Positions 50,597 to 63,257 of a stretch of 64,000 bases of DNA are shown piece after piece (position 1 is the stretch's first letter; every line of letters begins with the position of its first letter). Origin of the DNA: Coniferiporia sulphurascens (lineage: Eukaryota > Basidiomycota > Agaricomycetes > Hymenochaetales > Hymenochaetaceae); the NCBI GenBank assembly GCA_002794785.1, contig NBBA01000001.1, forward strand, positions 4,030,001-4,094,000. Direction: 5' to 3'. A model generated the notes under the pieces. That model saw only the letters and a list, made by a program, of their open reading frames with translations, did no database searches and was not told where the DNA came from. Both the position numbers and the translations under genes were made by a program.

Positions 50597-51724
50597 TCAA
50601 TCAGACGTACCAGGATGTGCCTGAGCACGGCTTGGGCGTCCAAAATTGCTTCCGGCGTTCTCAGGGCCTCCTGAGTAGTAGTTATCATATTCGTATGGCG
50701 TCGGCTGAGGATCCTGCGTATATGCGGAGGAAGGCTGCGGAAAGTTCCCGCCGCGTTCGCTGACGGAGCCTTGGCGCGTTGATGCGTATGTTCCTCTGCG
50801 TTGGGGCTGTGGCGGATAGCCCGTCGCTGGGGCTGCATTCGCGTAGAACGAGCGCGCTTCCTGTGGTTTCTCGGCAAGGATAGTAGAGACGCTGGCGTCG
50901 CTTTCGCCTCTGGCATGTCCTCCACGTGTAAGAGGGACGTTTGCAGCTTCGTCATCAAAAGAAGGGCGGGCATCCCATGGGTCAGCGCGGTTCGCCATTG
51001 GAATGCCATTATCAAAATTTGAGACCGAGTACATAGATTTGTAGTTCTCGTGGTCCCGGCGTTGTCCCGCTCCATACGAAGAAACAACGGTGTAAAGATA
51101 GAACTGGGGTATGAAATAAATTGAGAGAGCACAACAGACATAAGAACACACGCACCTGCATGATGGCAAGGATGACCCAGAGCCCTCCCATCAATCCTAC
51201 ATCAACCCATGTAAATATGTTGCAAAGGGTTTGGCCCTCGTCGAGCGTCGGGGAGGACGAGTTAGTCGAGTTGTTTACCACGAAGAAGCTATTCTCGCAC
51301 TCCGTTACTGCTGTGGAGTGTTTTGTGGCTGACATGATAATCCAAGTTAGCGCAACGGCAAACGCTGCGAGAGTTAACATAATATGGATTGTCGTGTATC
51401 GGCGGAACATGATAGCTTTTTCCTGTGCCAGTCTGTGAGCAAACCCCTCACGGTGCGGGGGAGTTGCTTTGAAATACGCACATTGAATACGCCAAGGAAC
51501 CCAAACAATTGAACACCACATCCAACAAAACATATGACTGCGAGAATCCATTTAGCGAAGCTCGGCACGGAAGCACCAACGACTAAGAACTATAGGATTA
51601 GCAATAGTCCTAAAACTGCTGATGCTCATGACGCACTCGAGGGTGTTGCGACGGCAAGGACTCCGACCAAGAGACCCAAGAGAAATTGTTCAAACAGTGT
51701 AGCATAGATGCCCGCGTTTACCAT
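50597..51724 (-). CDS. Four-pass membrane protein with long cytosolic tail
   Basis: Four exons on minus: 51724-51637, 51582-51482, 51422-51156, 51103-50597 (320 aa). No named family is recognised with certainty; the architecture resembles fungal tetraspan/MARVEL-like proteins. Predicted membrane helices: FEQFLLGLLVGVLAVATPS, WILAVICFVGCGVQLFGFLGVF, IMLTLAAFAVALTWIIMSA and VGLMGGLWVILAIMQFYLYTVVSS. Between helices 3 and 4 a lumenal or extracellular loop carries N-glycosylation sequons (NNSTNSSS) and two cysteines (TECENS, TLCNIF). The ~160-residue C-terminal tail is hydrophilic, rich in Ser, Pro, Gly and Tyr, and likely disordered and phosphorylated. It is divergent from the NPC2-like gene. 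Confidence 0.68.
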
Positions 51725-52191
51725 GGGGATGGCGCAGCAACAGTATTCACGGGGCTTCATGGTTGCGCTGGAGGGAGCGAAAGTAGGATGTGTGAGGAAG
51801 TTACGCAGCCGTGCTCGTGGATTTATTGATGTGGAGCCCCTGGCCCGAAATGAGAGAACTTGGAAAGACCCGGTAGCGAGGTCTGAGCAGCCTCAGTTCA
51901 GTCTCTGGTATTTGGCGTCGATAGCGAGGCAACAAAGAGCCAGATGGAAGTGTAAAGGAGAGAGACGAGTGGACGTCGATAGGCAAGCTGACTGCGCCTA
52001 CGACCGCGATTCCGCGACTGCGCCCGCTCGAGGCACAGGAATGCACAGCTCGCGTGACAACATGTACATCACGTCACAGGGTGGCGGTCATGCTGTACGT
52101 ATTTAGGCTCCTGAGTCTTCCGGCTCTTCCCCGCTTGAACTCGTTCTTAGTATTCAACAACGACATCGACGACCTCTGACGATACGAAACG
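51725..52191. promoter_or_regulatory. Divergent promoter, membrane protein / NPC2-like
   Basis: 467 bp between the two start codons. An open frame on plus (51708-52106) overlaps it but has no family motif. No clear TATA element was assigned. Confidence 0.45.
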
Positions 52192-52935
52192 ATGAGGCTT
52201 TGCTCACTGTTTCTTGCTGTTCTTGCGCCTCTCAGCGTGCTGGGTGCGACCGTCATGCTAGATACCCAGGGTACGCTCGACAAGCCGGTGAAGACCTTGC
52301 AGGGTTGGGATTGGGAGGACTGTGGTACGCCTTGTTCGTCTGTGGTTGGCGAGGTCTGCGCCGATAAGATAAAATTTCAGGAGAGCCTAGCGACCCCATT
52401 CAACTCAAGTCTATTGAAGTGTCGCCAGACCCTCCCAAACCTGGAGAAGACATGACCGTCAAAGTCAAAGCTCTTGTCACAGAGCTAATTGAGGTTAGCT
52501 GTGCTCTGGTACTTGGTGTTCAGGAACCTAATAGTGTCTTGTAAAGGATGGTGCATACGCGGATGTGCTCGTGAAGATTGGTGTTGTCAAGCTTCTGGAA
52601 AGACGTTTTGATATGTGCGAAGAGGCGTAAGTCCTTATCTATATTGTAAACTACACGGGACTGGTCGCTGACTCTTTATAGTCGTAACGCGGAGACTGAT
52701 GTGCAGTGCCCCGTAAAAGAGGACGAGTATGTTGTAGAACAGACCGTCGCCTTGCCGAAGGAGATCCCACGAGGTAAGCAAACGCACACTTCACGTATGT
52801 TTTGGCTGATGGGATTGAAACTGTGTTAAAGCCAAATTCGTGGTCCAAGTTCGTGGATATACCAAAGACGACGAGAACATGGCTTGTGTCAACATTGCTG
52901 TTGATTTTAGGCCTAAATTCCCGCACATTTGGTGA
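52192..52935 (+). CDS. NPC2: NPC2-like ML-domain lipid-transfer protein
   Basis: Small secreted or vacuolar protein that binds sterol or phosphatidylglycerol/inositol in a single ML (MD-2-related lipid recognition) beta-sandwich. Five exons: 52192-52324, 52381-52493, 52547-52626, 52682-52773, 52832-52935 (173 aa, usual length). Signal peptide MRLCSLFLAVLAPLSVLG. Conserved features: WEDCGEPSDPIQLKSIEVSPDPPKPGEDMTV, ADVLVKIGVVKLLERRFDMCEEA, QCPVKEDEYVVEQTVALPKEIPRAKFVVQVRGYTKDDENMACVNI. The cysteines can form the family's disulphides. The fungal members are often called phosphatidylglycerol/phosphatidylinositol transfer proteins. Confidence 0.92.
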
Positions 52936-53685
52936 TTAGGCGAAACGGGTAGTGCGCGTGCTCAAAGCGAGTTATGAGCAGTTTTCTCGTTACTCCGATC
53001 CTCCCTTCATATTATTACCCCCGATTCTCCCTTCCAAGACCGCTGCACGCTGGCACTTTGTACATGTACCCAGTTTCAAATAGCATTACTGATGGAGAGT
53101 CTGTACTTTAGCAGGCGTGGGAATTGGAAGATCTCCTATTTTCAAACCTCTTGCACTTTCAACTCGCTTTAAGTTTCATAACCAATCTATCAATCATACG
53201 ACTGTCGATTAGGCGCCTTCCAATCAACTCTCATAATACCAATCTGTGGTCTTCGCTTGGTAGGTATTGTCGCTCTTGCTCCATCGGCGTGACGCTATGG
53301 CTGCGTTCTAGTTTCCTCGGTCTGAAATTTTGGAACGGGGGAGAGATTGTGACGCTAAGCGCCTTCTTGACCCGTCCTCCCTACTCGTGAAAGGAATAGC
53401 GTGCTACAGAAAGCTCGCTAAGACTGACGTTCGGCTCGGAAGCCTCTTAATTTGTGTCGTGTGTGGCGCCTCTCCAATGCCATCGAGTTCCGACACAGCC
53501 GTGGTTGTCGGTCGAGTGACCGTCCTACTCCAGGTCGTTGCTTCTCGCAGGCTCCTCACCTCGCCGCTTCCAATACGACTATTTGGCGCCTCGTGCACTG
53601 GAGAATCTTGAAGGGCGCTATTTAACCCGATGCTGATGCCCTCCTGCCCATTGATCGTTTCGCTCTGCGTGCGAGGGATAAAGCT
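52936..53685. other. Intergenic
   Basis: NPC2 3' region and promoter of the first DUF2235 gene. Open frames at 53124-53611 lack motifs. Confidence 0.45.
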
Positions 53686-55766
53686 ATGGCCCGGGAGAAG
53701 ATACCTATCACCTCATCGCCCGCCTCGTCGCACTTTCCACCTCCTTCTCAAGCACGTCCCGCTGAGCCTTCATCACCTTCCGCTTCAGAACAAATGAAGC
53801 AAACAAGCTTGGACACCGGCTACAAGGGCCCAGTGATTCCCCCGAGTACGAAAGAGCGTAGGAAGCATAGAACACTCGTGCTGTGTTTCGACGGGACAGG
53901 GGACCAGTTCGACAATGACAACTCGAACGTCGTGCAGCTCTTTTCACTCCTCAAAAAGGGTGACAGCAAGCAGCAACTAGTGTACTATCAAGTGGGCTTA
54001 CAATATGGTCTTCCAACACTCGTAAAACTGCTAATCATTCTTTTTAGGCCGGTATTGGGACATATACTATTCCTCAGATTGCGACTCCCATTGCGTCAAA
54101 GCTCAGGAAGACATGGGACATGATGGTCGGCTCAAGCCTTCATCATCACATCATGGGGGGCTACGAGTTCCTAATGGAAAACTGTCCGTTATCTACGCTG
54201 AAGACCGAAGAAAGTAAAGCTAACACCGTCGGCAGTTAAAGAGAAGGACCGGATCTGTATCTTCGGCTTCTCGCGAGGCGCATACACGGCGCGTGCGCTC
54301 GCCGGGATGATCGAAAAGGTCGGTTTACTTCCGGCAGGGAATCATCAGCAAGTTCCATTTGCTTACAAGATGTACATGAAAGACAACGAAATAGGTATGT
54401 GGTATATTGTATCGTGTAATACAGAGCCAACGTTTACTCTTCTTCAGGATGGCAGCAAAGCGTCCTATTTGTGAGTTAGATCTTATCGTTAATCACGGCA
54501 TTCGTCGCGGTATTGATGTTACAAAACAGAAAAAGTCATTCTCTATGGACGTAGATATCGAGTTTGTCGGAGTGTGGTATGTCCCCTACTTGACGAACTT
54601 TACGGCGAGAAGAAAGTCTCACAGATTGGTGTGAACTGAAGGGACACTGTCGATTCAGTCGGCTTGATTCCGCGACACGTGCCCTTCACGAAGAATAATA
54701 CCTGCGTCAAGACGTTCCGGCACGCAATATCGTTGGATGAGCACCGTGTTAAATTCAAGGCCAACTTATTCGACAAGGTCATCACTCATGAAGTTCAGAA
54801 TGCGGACTTGTCCTATACGCCTTTCTCGCAGCGTAAGGCCAACTGGAAGAGGCGGCTCACCCGCTGGTTAAAGAAGGAAGTGGTTGAGGAAATTGCTAAT
54901 CTAGACGGGCGCGATGACGACTATAACAGAGGTTCCACACTGCAAGATAAGTATATGGACAAATCGAAGACGACGGACGTCCTAGAAGTATGGTTCGCTG
55001 GATGTCATACAGGTATACTTTTTTGGATGATAGGGAAATCGACACTGACCTCCGTGCTTGATTAGATGTAGGCGGCGGCTCTGTTACAAACGATACGCGG
55101 AACAGTCTAGCACGCATTCCTCTACGTTGGATGATCCGTCAATGCTTCCTGACAGAATGTGGAATCCAATTCGAAGCCGACCGATTACTCGAAGTGGCTG
55201 GCATTGATCCTCACACGCTTTACCCGGTTGTTCTACCAAGGCCTGACACCCTTCCCGTCTCATCCATAATCTCACGAGAAGAAGCAAAGAAGGCCTCAAG
55301 GAAGGACACAAGTCTCTTGTGTAAAGCCTGTTCTTTGGATATGGCGGAGAGTGACCATGCTGGAAGCGAAGATGGGACTGTCGTCAGTCAGGTTATCAGT
55401 GAGGAGCACGAAGAACTGCACGACGCGCTTTCTCCCTCCTTTGACCAGCTCGAGAAGAAATGGGCATGGTGGATACTCGAACTCATACCGCTTATACATC
55501 TTCAAGAGAAGAATGATGGAACGAATGTAAAGGTTATCTCGTAAGTCACCATTTCTCGCACCCTCTGTTTGTTTCTTTCGTTCCGATCGAGCATACCCAT
55601 TGCTAGGATCAACTGTGGACGGGCTCGCGTTGTTACGCAGCAACACGAGAAAAACATCAAGGTACACAGATCTGTAAAGATGCGCATGGAGGCGGAAAAG
55701 CAAGTTCTTGGAAAGAAATATAAGCCGCGAGTTGAATTCGTTTGCGATCCGGTTTGGGTCGACTAG
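53686..55766 (+). CDS. DUF2235 alpha/beta-hydrolase, copy 1
   Basis: Eight exons: 53686-53991, 54048-54183, 54236-54394, 54448-54461, 54530-54576, 54642-55012, 55066-55540, 55607-55766 (555 aa). The DUF2235 domain (related to the catalytic domain of Tle1-type phospholipases) starts TLVLCFDGTGDQFDNDNSNVVQLFSLL. It has QAGIGTYT, the nucleophile elbow IFGFSRGAYTARALAGMI (GxSxG), IEFVGVWDTVDSVGLIPR (acidic residue) and VWFAGCHTDVGGGS with a His, a plausible Ser-Asp-His triad. No signal peptide or membrane segment is seen; the first ~60 residues are Ser/Pro-rich. The family is expanded in Agaricomycetes and mostly uncharacterised, so lipase-type activity is inference. A close paralogue follows 0.95 kb downstream in the same direction, with identical small exons (14 and 47 nt). 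Confidence 0.88.
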
Positions 55767-56719
55767 CAGTCATGATCGAAATTCTCAAATTCGAAGCTGA
55801 TTTTATGTTACTAAAGTTCTTTATTCGTCACCTCTTCTTAGTTGCGGCCTCTTATCTTGAGAAGAATTGTGCTTCACGGCCGTCCGATTGTCTTCCATTT
55901 TGTTTTGTAGCTTCCCTGTTCTGTCGTCTCCAGCCTGGATGGCGACTCGGACTCGGACGTTATTATTGCCATTTATTCAGTATTAGTAGGCAGAAGTCAT
56001 GCCGCATATCCATTTTAATCGTGGGCGGCACTGTCAGTAGTTAAGGGAGACTTGTACATTAATATCGATTTTCGTATTCCGAAGTCTATTCCCAGGTTGA
56101 GAAATGGATGGATTGGAAATAGAAAAGATTAGCGCGCGGAACTAAACGCACGCGAAGGTCACGTGGTAAAACGGATGAGCGCCCGTAGCGGCGCTGGTTC
56201 TTGTTTTTGAAAATTCAAGTTGAACATCTCCGTCCCAACGAAGAACTTATTGTCTATGCCAACAAACGCAGATAACTACTCAGCATCTATGGAAGTCCTT
56301 TGATATTACAGATGCACCGCAATCTGCTGTTCCTAGGAAGACTCCGCCACAATAAGGCCGTTTCCTTTCGTCGCCACAGACGAGTCCTTGGTAGGCAATC
56401 GAGGGGACAATACACATTCGTCTAGCGGGTCCTCTTTTTCAAATACAATCAGTGGCCAGAAGGCGGTAACGATGGGAGCTATGGCCCGTTGTCCTTGCAA
56501 ATAGCGTACCCTTGTATCTCGTTTTCTTGCGTCGGAGAGCATAAATAAAGGACGAGTACACCCATGAAATCAAAGCCTACCCATCTCTCTACGCAAGAGT
56601 GTTGACTCGGAACTCATCCTTCCAATCGCGCTTCTCACCGGAGTCATATATCTTCTGATCCTTTGAAGCTTAAGAAGCATCTCAACTCTGGGCCGCATAA
56701 TAGCCAAATCTACTACTGG
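55767..56719. other. Spacer between the tandem DUF2235 genes
   Basis: 3' region of copy 1 and promoter of copy 2. No gene seen. An in-frame ATG at 56663 would extend copy 2 by 19 residues. Confidence 0.5.
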
Positions 56720-59009
56720 ATGTCTTCCGTCGCTACTAGCAGCACCAAACCAATTCCGGGCCAGATCTATGGCATTTCCGCAGAAGCACACTCTTTGCTT
56801 AATGACTCACGGGGATCTTTCACAACGCTAACCGAGCAGCCTGTCGCTGAATCCTCCGCTTCAGCATACATTTCCAATGGAGACTGGCTTATATCCAAAG
56901 GCAAGCGAAGAGGGGAGGCCGAGGAAACGAATATTGGAACCGTTATCCCTCCTTCCACGCAAGACCGAAGAAGGACCCTTGTACTATGCTTTGACGGCAT
57001 CGGAAAACAATTCGGACGTAAGAATTCAAACATACTTCAGTTCTTCTCGATGTTGGGCAAGAGCGATGCCACACAGCAGATGGTCTATTATCAGGTATGT
57101 CGTGAAAGCATTCAAAGCTGTGTTTGTTCCGATTATTGTTTAAAGTCTGGTACGGAAGCGTACACACACGTCGCCTCTCCACGCGGATCTCCAGGTCGCA
57201 TCAAGAATGTGTTCGATCTGGCCTTTGCCACGAATCTCGATCGTCTCATCCTGAATGGATATGAATTCCTCATGCAAAACTGTGGGAATTCCTTTTAGCT
57301 ATCTTAAGTTTTCAAGGCTGAACTTTTAAAAAAGATCGACAAGGAGACAAAATCTGCATATTCGGCTTCTCCCGAGGCGCATACATTGCCCGTGCTCTCG
57401 CAGGTATGATTCATAAGGTATGTGACTCTGTAGCTAACATATCTGAATACAATTTGAGTCGATGTAAACTACAGATCGGCCTTCTGCCTGCTTACAACCA
57501 CCATCAAGTCTCGTCTGCCTATAAGTTATATTTGAGGGAAGACGACGAAGGTAACAACCACGCTTTTTACATTTCGAGTATCAGACAATTTATCCCTTTG
57601 CTCTCCATTTGCTTTCTGATAGGCTGGAAGCAGAGCGTATCGTTCGTGCGTATCGATTTCCTGGCGTTTTAATACAGACTCGTCTAATAGTTTGTTTGTT
57701 TATCTTTCAGAAAAAGTGCTTCTCCGTAGATGTCGAAATTGACTTCGTCGGGGTGTGGTGGGTTATCCCGTATTTGCTGACCCAAGGGAAAATGCATTAA
57801 CATGGGCGCAGGGACACTGTGGTCTCATCGAGGATCTTTACTCCACGCCGTCTGCCCTTTACCGCATCCAATACGAGTATAAAGACATTTCGTCAGGCAT
57901 TGTCTCTGGATGAGCGTCGCGTCATGTACCAACCGAGCTTCTATCACAAGATGACGCCTGATGAGGTGAAGAGGCAAGAAGGCATCATGGCCTCGGAGCC
58001 AGATTTTTCTCGCAAGCCTTACCGAGAGCGCCATAAGCAGAGCTTATCGTATGCAAAAGCGGGGCTTTCGGGCGGATTCCACGCTTTAAAGGATTTGGCC
58101 AGTCTTGTAAAAGATAAAATCACGCATGGACCCGAGGAAAAAAGCGACACTGAAGACGCAATTGGAGAGAAACGTTCAGGCACTGGGACTGCCAACGGCG
58201 AGACGGATGTTCTTGAAGTATGGTTTGCGGGTTGCCACCGCGGTAAGCCCTGAAAATGCCAGTGCATAAACGTATGCAACTCTTACTTCCTCACTAAAGA
58301 CGTTGGTGGAGGGTCGGGACGTAACGATGCGCCAAATAGTCTGGCACGAATTCCCCTGCGGTGGATGATCCGACAGTGTTTCCTGGCCTGCACTGGCATC
58401 CAATTTGATATTGAAAGGCTGCGCGAGGTTGGATTGGCCCCAGAGACTCTCTATCCTGACGTCTTGCCCAGAGCACCCCTGCAGTCCACTTTGCCCTCAA
58501 TGACAATTAAAAAAGCAGACGCGGATGACTTCTCCGACATTTCCTCCGTCACCGCGCGCGCGAGTTGCGAGTACATTGAATTTCCTGAAACCGCAGAGGA
58601 TAGAGGTACCTCCCGATCCAGAGGACGTGCCATTCAGACCGAAGACGAATCGGACAATCTCGACGCATTATGCCGCATGGACGATCGACTTGACGTCAAG
58701 GAACGGTTTACACCTACCAAACTCGTGTGGTGGTGGATGGAGTGCAGTATGAAGCAGCATCTCGTCCAAAAACCAGACGGACGTGTGAAGATAGTGACTT
58801 CGTGAGTCACCCCTATGTCAGTTTCCCCGCAAGGGAAGCTAAGAAAAGCGTCGCTTTGCAGTGTAAATCTTGCCCGACCGAGAGAAGCTACTAGTCAGGT
58901 GGAGAACGGTATTAATGTTCACCGAACTGTGAAGACGCGTATGGAGGCGGGTTGTTTGGGCTACAAACCTAGGCTAGTATTCAAAGTCAATCCGACTTGG
59001 GTGGATTGA
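56720..59009 (+). CDS. DUF2235 alpha/beta-hydrolase, copy 2
   Basis: Nine exons: 56720-57094, 57146-57281, 57335-57417, 57475-57550, 57623-57636, 57711-57757, 57812-58242, 58300-58801, 58862-59009 (603 aa). Tandem paralogue of copy 1 with matching exon junctions plus one extra intron (57418-57474) after MIHK. It keeps TLVLCFDGIGKQF, IFGFSRGAYIARALAGMI, IDFVGVWDTV and VWFAGCHRDVGGGS. The segment after the first domain strand differs: where copy 1 has AGIGTYT this copy has SGTEAYTH, so the conserved Gly-x-Gly-Thr is lost, and the following ~40 residues are poorly related. The first motif also reads DGIGKQF instead of DGTGDQF. The open frame argues for a functional but diverged gene. Start 56720 (MSSVATSS) is preferred; 56663 is possible. 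Confidence 0.85.
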
Positions 59010-59174
59010 GAGATTGCGCCCGCTAACCAGACAAGGGAATTATAATGGAACACTTACATGACACTGCTCACGGACTCAGATGACTGACTCTGACCTCATA
59101 ATCTTTAATAACAAGTGTAACACACTAACATATACCAATTATCAATAACGAATATCTAGTCTTACAACGCCATT

Positions 59175-62100
59175 TCACAGAAGCTCAACTTGAGCTCGGC
59201 GTGCTGATATGATGCCCACTACTTTGCTCTGAATGTCCAGTAGATCCCCGCCTTTTGTTGCTATTAAATCACCTTGGAGTGAAGTCCCGACATCAACACC
59301 CAACAGCCGCTCGGTGTTCGTGGAGGCCAGTGCGATTGCTTCAGATTTGGTCATGCGACCGCCGGCCTCGATGTATGCCTGGTCCACACGATGAGTACTC
59401 CCTTTACAAATAGTATTTGTGACTTTGACGTACCCAGGAAACATCAAATCTGGTGTTACGTGCGGCCCATTGGGTTATAAGTGGTGGGAGGTTTCCGCCC
59501 ATGACCCCGAATCCAACGGTGACATTATGTCTTAACAAGTGCATAAGCGCACTTTCCTCGGACAAGGGTGGTCCGGGAAGACTGTGATCAAACTAAGAAA
59601 ACATGGCTTTTCAGAAGTGACAGCAGAAAAACCTCACATCCGTCTCTTTTCCCAGGTAGCCGGGAATGGTCGTACGGGATTCAATATGACGCCAACACTA
59701 GCTTCGCCTATTTCTTTGGCAAGAAGATGAGCCTCTGAAGCGCCAGAAAGCGTAAGTCTGAGCGCAGTTCCCGTCTTTGCCTCGACTTCCTGCTTTAAGA
59801 GTAGCAAAGTTGCGATCTGGTCTGCACTATGGACGTCAATAACAAGTGGGATCTCCGACTACAATAAAGCAGTCAGCGATAGCCAGATTGAAATAGGATA
59901 GATAGACCTTCAACACTTTGTCCAGCCAATGGCCCAGATCTCCTTTCTGCTCGCTAGTTAGAAGCCTGCGTAGGGTCCCGACCTGTGTGCTGAAACTCGG
60001 CTGGCCCGCCGCATTGCCAACCGTGAAGTGTAACGCAGTCACATCTTGAATGACCGCGCCCAGTGTATGTCTGTGAAATGCGCCCGTAGATAAGTGAACG
60101 CTGAGTCCGCTAAGGAAGCCTTCGCTGATGGGCGCAGTGATTGCGGAGGTCACACCGGCTCTGTACGCCAAAAGCATACTACGCGTAGAGAACATGAGTC
60201 CATCCGCCGCACGGATAACGGCGCTATCACCGCCAAGTATTTTGGGGACCTTAGTAGCGAATGGGTCGTAAACGACACCATCTACTGTTGATTCCTCCAT
60301 GCTGATTTCCTGCAAGCCCAGGTAGGTGCCACAAGAAACCAGGCCAGGACTGATGGAGCCGCCTTGAAGATCAACCATCGTCACATCTGGCGACGCCAAA
60401 TGCAACGCACACGTAGTTGTGCTGCCTGTACAGACAACCTTACCGCCCTCGATCACAGCAACCCCGAAGCTATTTTCAGCCGAAACTAGCTCCCTGATCT
60501 CCCCAGAGGTAGGCTCCCTAACCCATACGCTACTCACGTTCGTGAATGCCACAGCTGTGTTCGTAACTGTACGTTGAGGTGCCAGAGGCGGGAGACCTTC
60601 GTATTCTATTGTCTTCTTCGTCTCTTCGTCAAAGTTTGGGGTCATAGGAGCGGACTGTAGATAAAGCGGTTTTTCAACGACGTGTGGAGATTCTAACTGG
60701 GCGATGCCATCGATGAAGACCTGTATTGGCGTTGCACCGAGCTGAAGTGGATGACTATCCCAAAGCACTATGTCTTGCGGGATATGAGTACGGCAACATC
60801 AACCGCATCTATTGAAGACTGACCAGCATCATAACCTAACAAAGCGAACGTGTAAGTTCCAAGTGATCTACTTCTAAAAATATAGTTAACATACCTTCAC
60901 GGATGTAACCAATACGATGATCGTATCCCATGACATCCGCAGGCGTACTTATGACAGATCTTAGGGCAATGTTGGGGGGAAGGCCATAATAATGAGCTTG
61001 TTGAGCCTCGTGCAGAAGGTATCGCGAAACTATAGCGCTATCTGACTGAAGTTCAGCCGTAGGAGTGATGACCCGCAGGAAGGCACTTACGATCACTCTT
61101 TGTAGAATTGCGACAAATGAGTTGATGGACCTTCAGTAATTTGACGATAACATACCTTCATCACAACTCTGAGCCCTGCGTCGTGCAAAACTCGGGGCGC
61201 AAACTCGGAATGTCTGTACGCCTCCCTTTTGTATCGCGAAAATGACGCGAACATTGCTGACGCGGGAGGGACATCTGCTATAATCTGAGAAAACACGATA
61301 ACTTACATCGTTCAATTACATACCACCATATGCTTGCTTCAACACGCCTGGTACGAGGTATGTCTCATGTGCATGGTGGAAGGCCGCCACGGGAAATTTG
61401 AATTCGTTTGAGAGCTAAGCTATGTTAGCACTTTTTTTTTACTCAGAAGAGACCAGGAACAAACTGACCCGAACAAAGTTGTCAAGATCAACCGCTTCAT
61501 AGCAATGAGTCTGAACCTGTCCATATATTGAGAGTGAATAAGGAAATATTTGGAAATGTGTTAGTTTCGCCGCCATACTTTTACTTTGCCACGGAGCACA
61601 TCGACAGCAGCCTCCCATTGGAGTTCTTCAGGAAACTTAGCCTGTCCATCCCACTCTCCCTTGAGGGCTTTCTCGCAAAATGCATCCTGAGCATCTTTTA
61701 TTTCCTTTGCCTTGTTGTAGCTAATCAAATATTGGTGAACGAACAGGAGACACAGGAAGAGTACGCACACTTTCCGGAAGTCCCAAGCAGTATCCATGCG
61801 AGTCTGGCCGTACAGTCTTGCTGCGGAAATAAAAGCGTTAACAAAGCGATATCGTGAATCAAGGCGAATGCTTACAAGGGTTCTCTCCTGTTCGTTGACT
61901 TATATGTAAGCATATATGCCTTATAGTTACTCTTAAAATTTATAAAACGGACCACATGCATGCCTGTACTGTCTTCAGAATCTGTGTCCAATATTAAAGA
62001 TGTTACCCACTTCATATGCCTCCACCTTGGTTTCTTGCTGTAGTCGACACTGGACCCGTTTAGTCCAAATGGAGGCTCAAGAAGCATAGCCGTCGGTGTT

Positions 62101-62968
62101 CGTTCGTTAGTTGGACGCATTTTTATAGCAAATGCTTGACCGCCTTGAAAAAAACCAGTTAAAATGGTGACCGACACCTATCTGAAACTATACAAACCTA
62201 TTGCATTTGCAGAACCGGGGAGAATCAAGCTTGTTGTCACACCCCCTGCGATTGCCAAACCTATAGAGTCATCATGTGTATTCAAGCCGTCCAAAGAACG
62301 AAGCCAGGGCATGGCGGTTCCGGATGTGCCTTTCTCTGAGTTTCCATCATTCGCACCATCGAGTGCTGGGGCTTGTTCAACACCGATGTGTGAATGCAAG
62401 TCAATGATGCTGGTATGTCATTATGAGTAACCAGTGGACGGAGATGGAGTGACTTGACGTGCCCAGGGGTGAGCCATGCACCGTTTGCGTTGACAATGAC
62501 AAGGTCAAATCCAGTGGTTTCCTTCCATACAGAAGAATCCTTCCCAATCCACTTTATCACTCCCTTGTCCAACAGTACGTCTCCAGTAAATGTCTCTGTC
62601 CCTTCGTGATTTCCCGTCCAGATGGTGGCATTCTCTATTAGAGTAGGCTTTGTGCCGAGCACGAAGCGATCCGAGGCCTCCCTCTTGTAGAAATCTTCTG
62701 GAGGTGCAGGTCTGACATCGAGCGCGCGGCACCGGCTAATCACGTCCGGGGAGTAGGCATGGGAGACTGCGCTGCTATGTGACGACCAACGCAAAAGCGC
62801 GTTTTCGCCGAGCAGATACAGAGCCAGAGACACGACAATCAGACCGACAGCCGCCGTGCGATACCGCGTACGCGTAGCCGCAGCTGCGCGCGGAGCGCGA
62901 CGAGAGGAATCCATGTCCACCAACCCATGCCGCTTCACTGGCAGATTGTCGGTAGCGACCTTCATCAA
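59175..62968 (-). CDS. Large membrane-anchored amidohydrolase (composite metallo-dependent hydrolase)
   Basis: Seventeen exons on minus, from 62968-62463 and 62409-62198 to 59581-59434 and 59378-59175 (977 aa). Near the N-terminus is one membrane helix (AAVGLIVVSLALYLLGENALL), then IENATIWTGN (composite domain). The metal-binding core has DLHSHIGVE (His-x-His), THCYEAVD, FHHAHETYLVPG and VVMKSDHSA, then the composite-domain return GYDADIVLWDSHPLQLGATPIQVFIDG. A second half of ~400 residues repeats amidohydrolase-like elements. This matches a fungal amidohydrolase family of about 950 aa with unknown substrate. Exons of 7, 11, 12 and 12 nt are required to keep the core in frame; the 7-nt exon (61091-61097) encodes SD of the SDH metal motif. 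The first intron fits only with a GC donor. The start could also be the ATG at 62917. Confidence 0.82.
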
Positions 62969-63257
62969 CGTCGCCAGAGATCAACAACGCACGCTTGTGT
63001 GGGTTGTAGTCAAGGTGGGGTACCAGTCCCGGCTACAAAGGCGGCCACAAACAGGTTACAGCTCTTGGCCGAGTCGCGTCGGTTCATGTGCACACGGTTA
63101 GATAGCCTGCGCGCCATACAGTTATCTAATCTCCTTTTGGAAATGAAAATCACTTCGCCTAATATTACTACAACTCGAACTCCCTCCTCGAATACCGCGA
63201 CTATTTAGCAGTGCACGTACTAAAGAATCTGGCCGCGGACCTTGACGGGACTTTGCG
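62969..63257. promoter_or_regulatory. Divergent promoter, amidohydrolase / unknown gene
   Basis: 289 bp between the two divergent starts. No TATA element assigned. Confidence 0.45.

Noticed and set aside
51708..52106. 132-aa plus frame between the membrane-protein and NPC2 genes
   Set aside because: Overlaps the 5' end of the minus-strand gene and lies in the divergent promoter; no motif.
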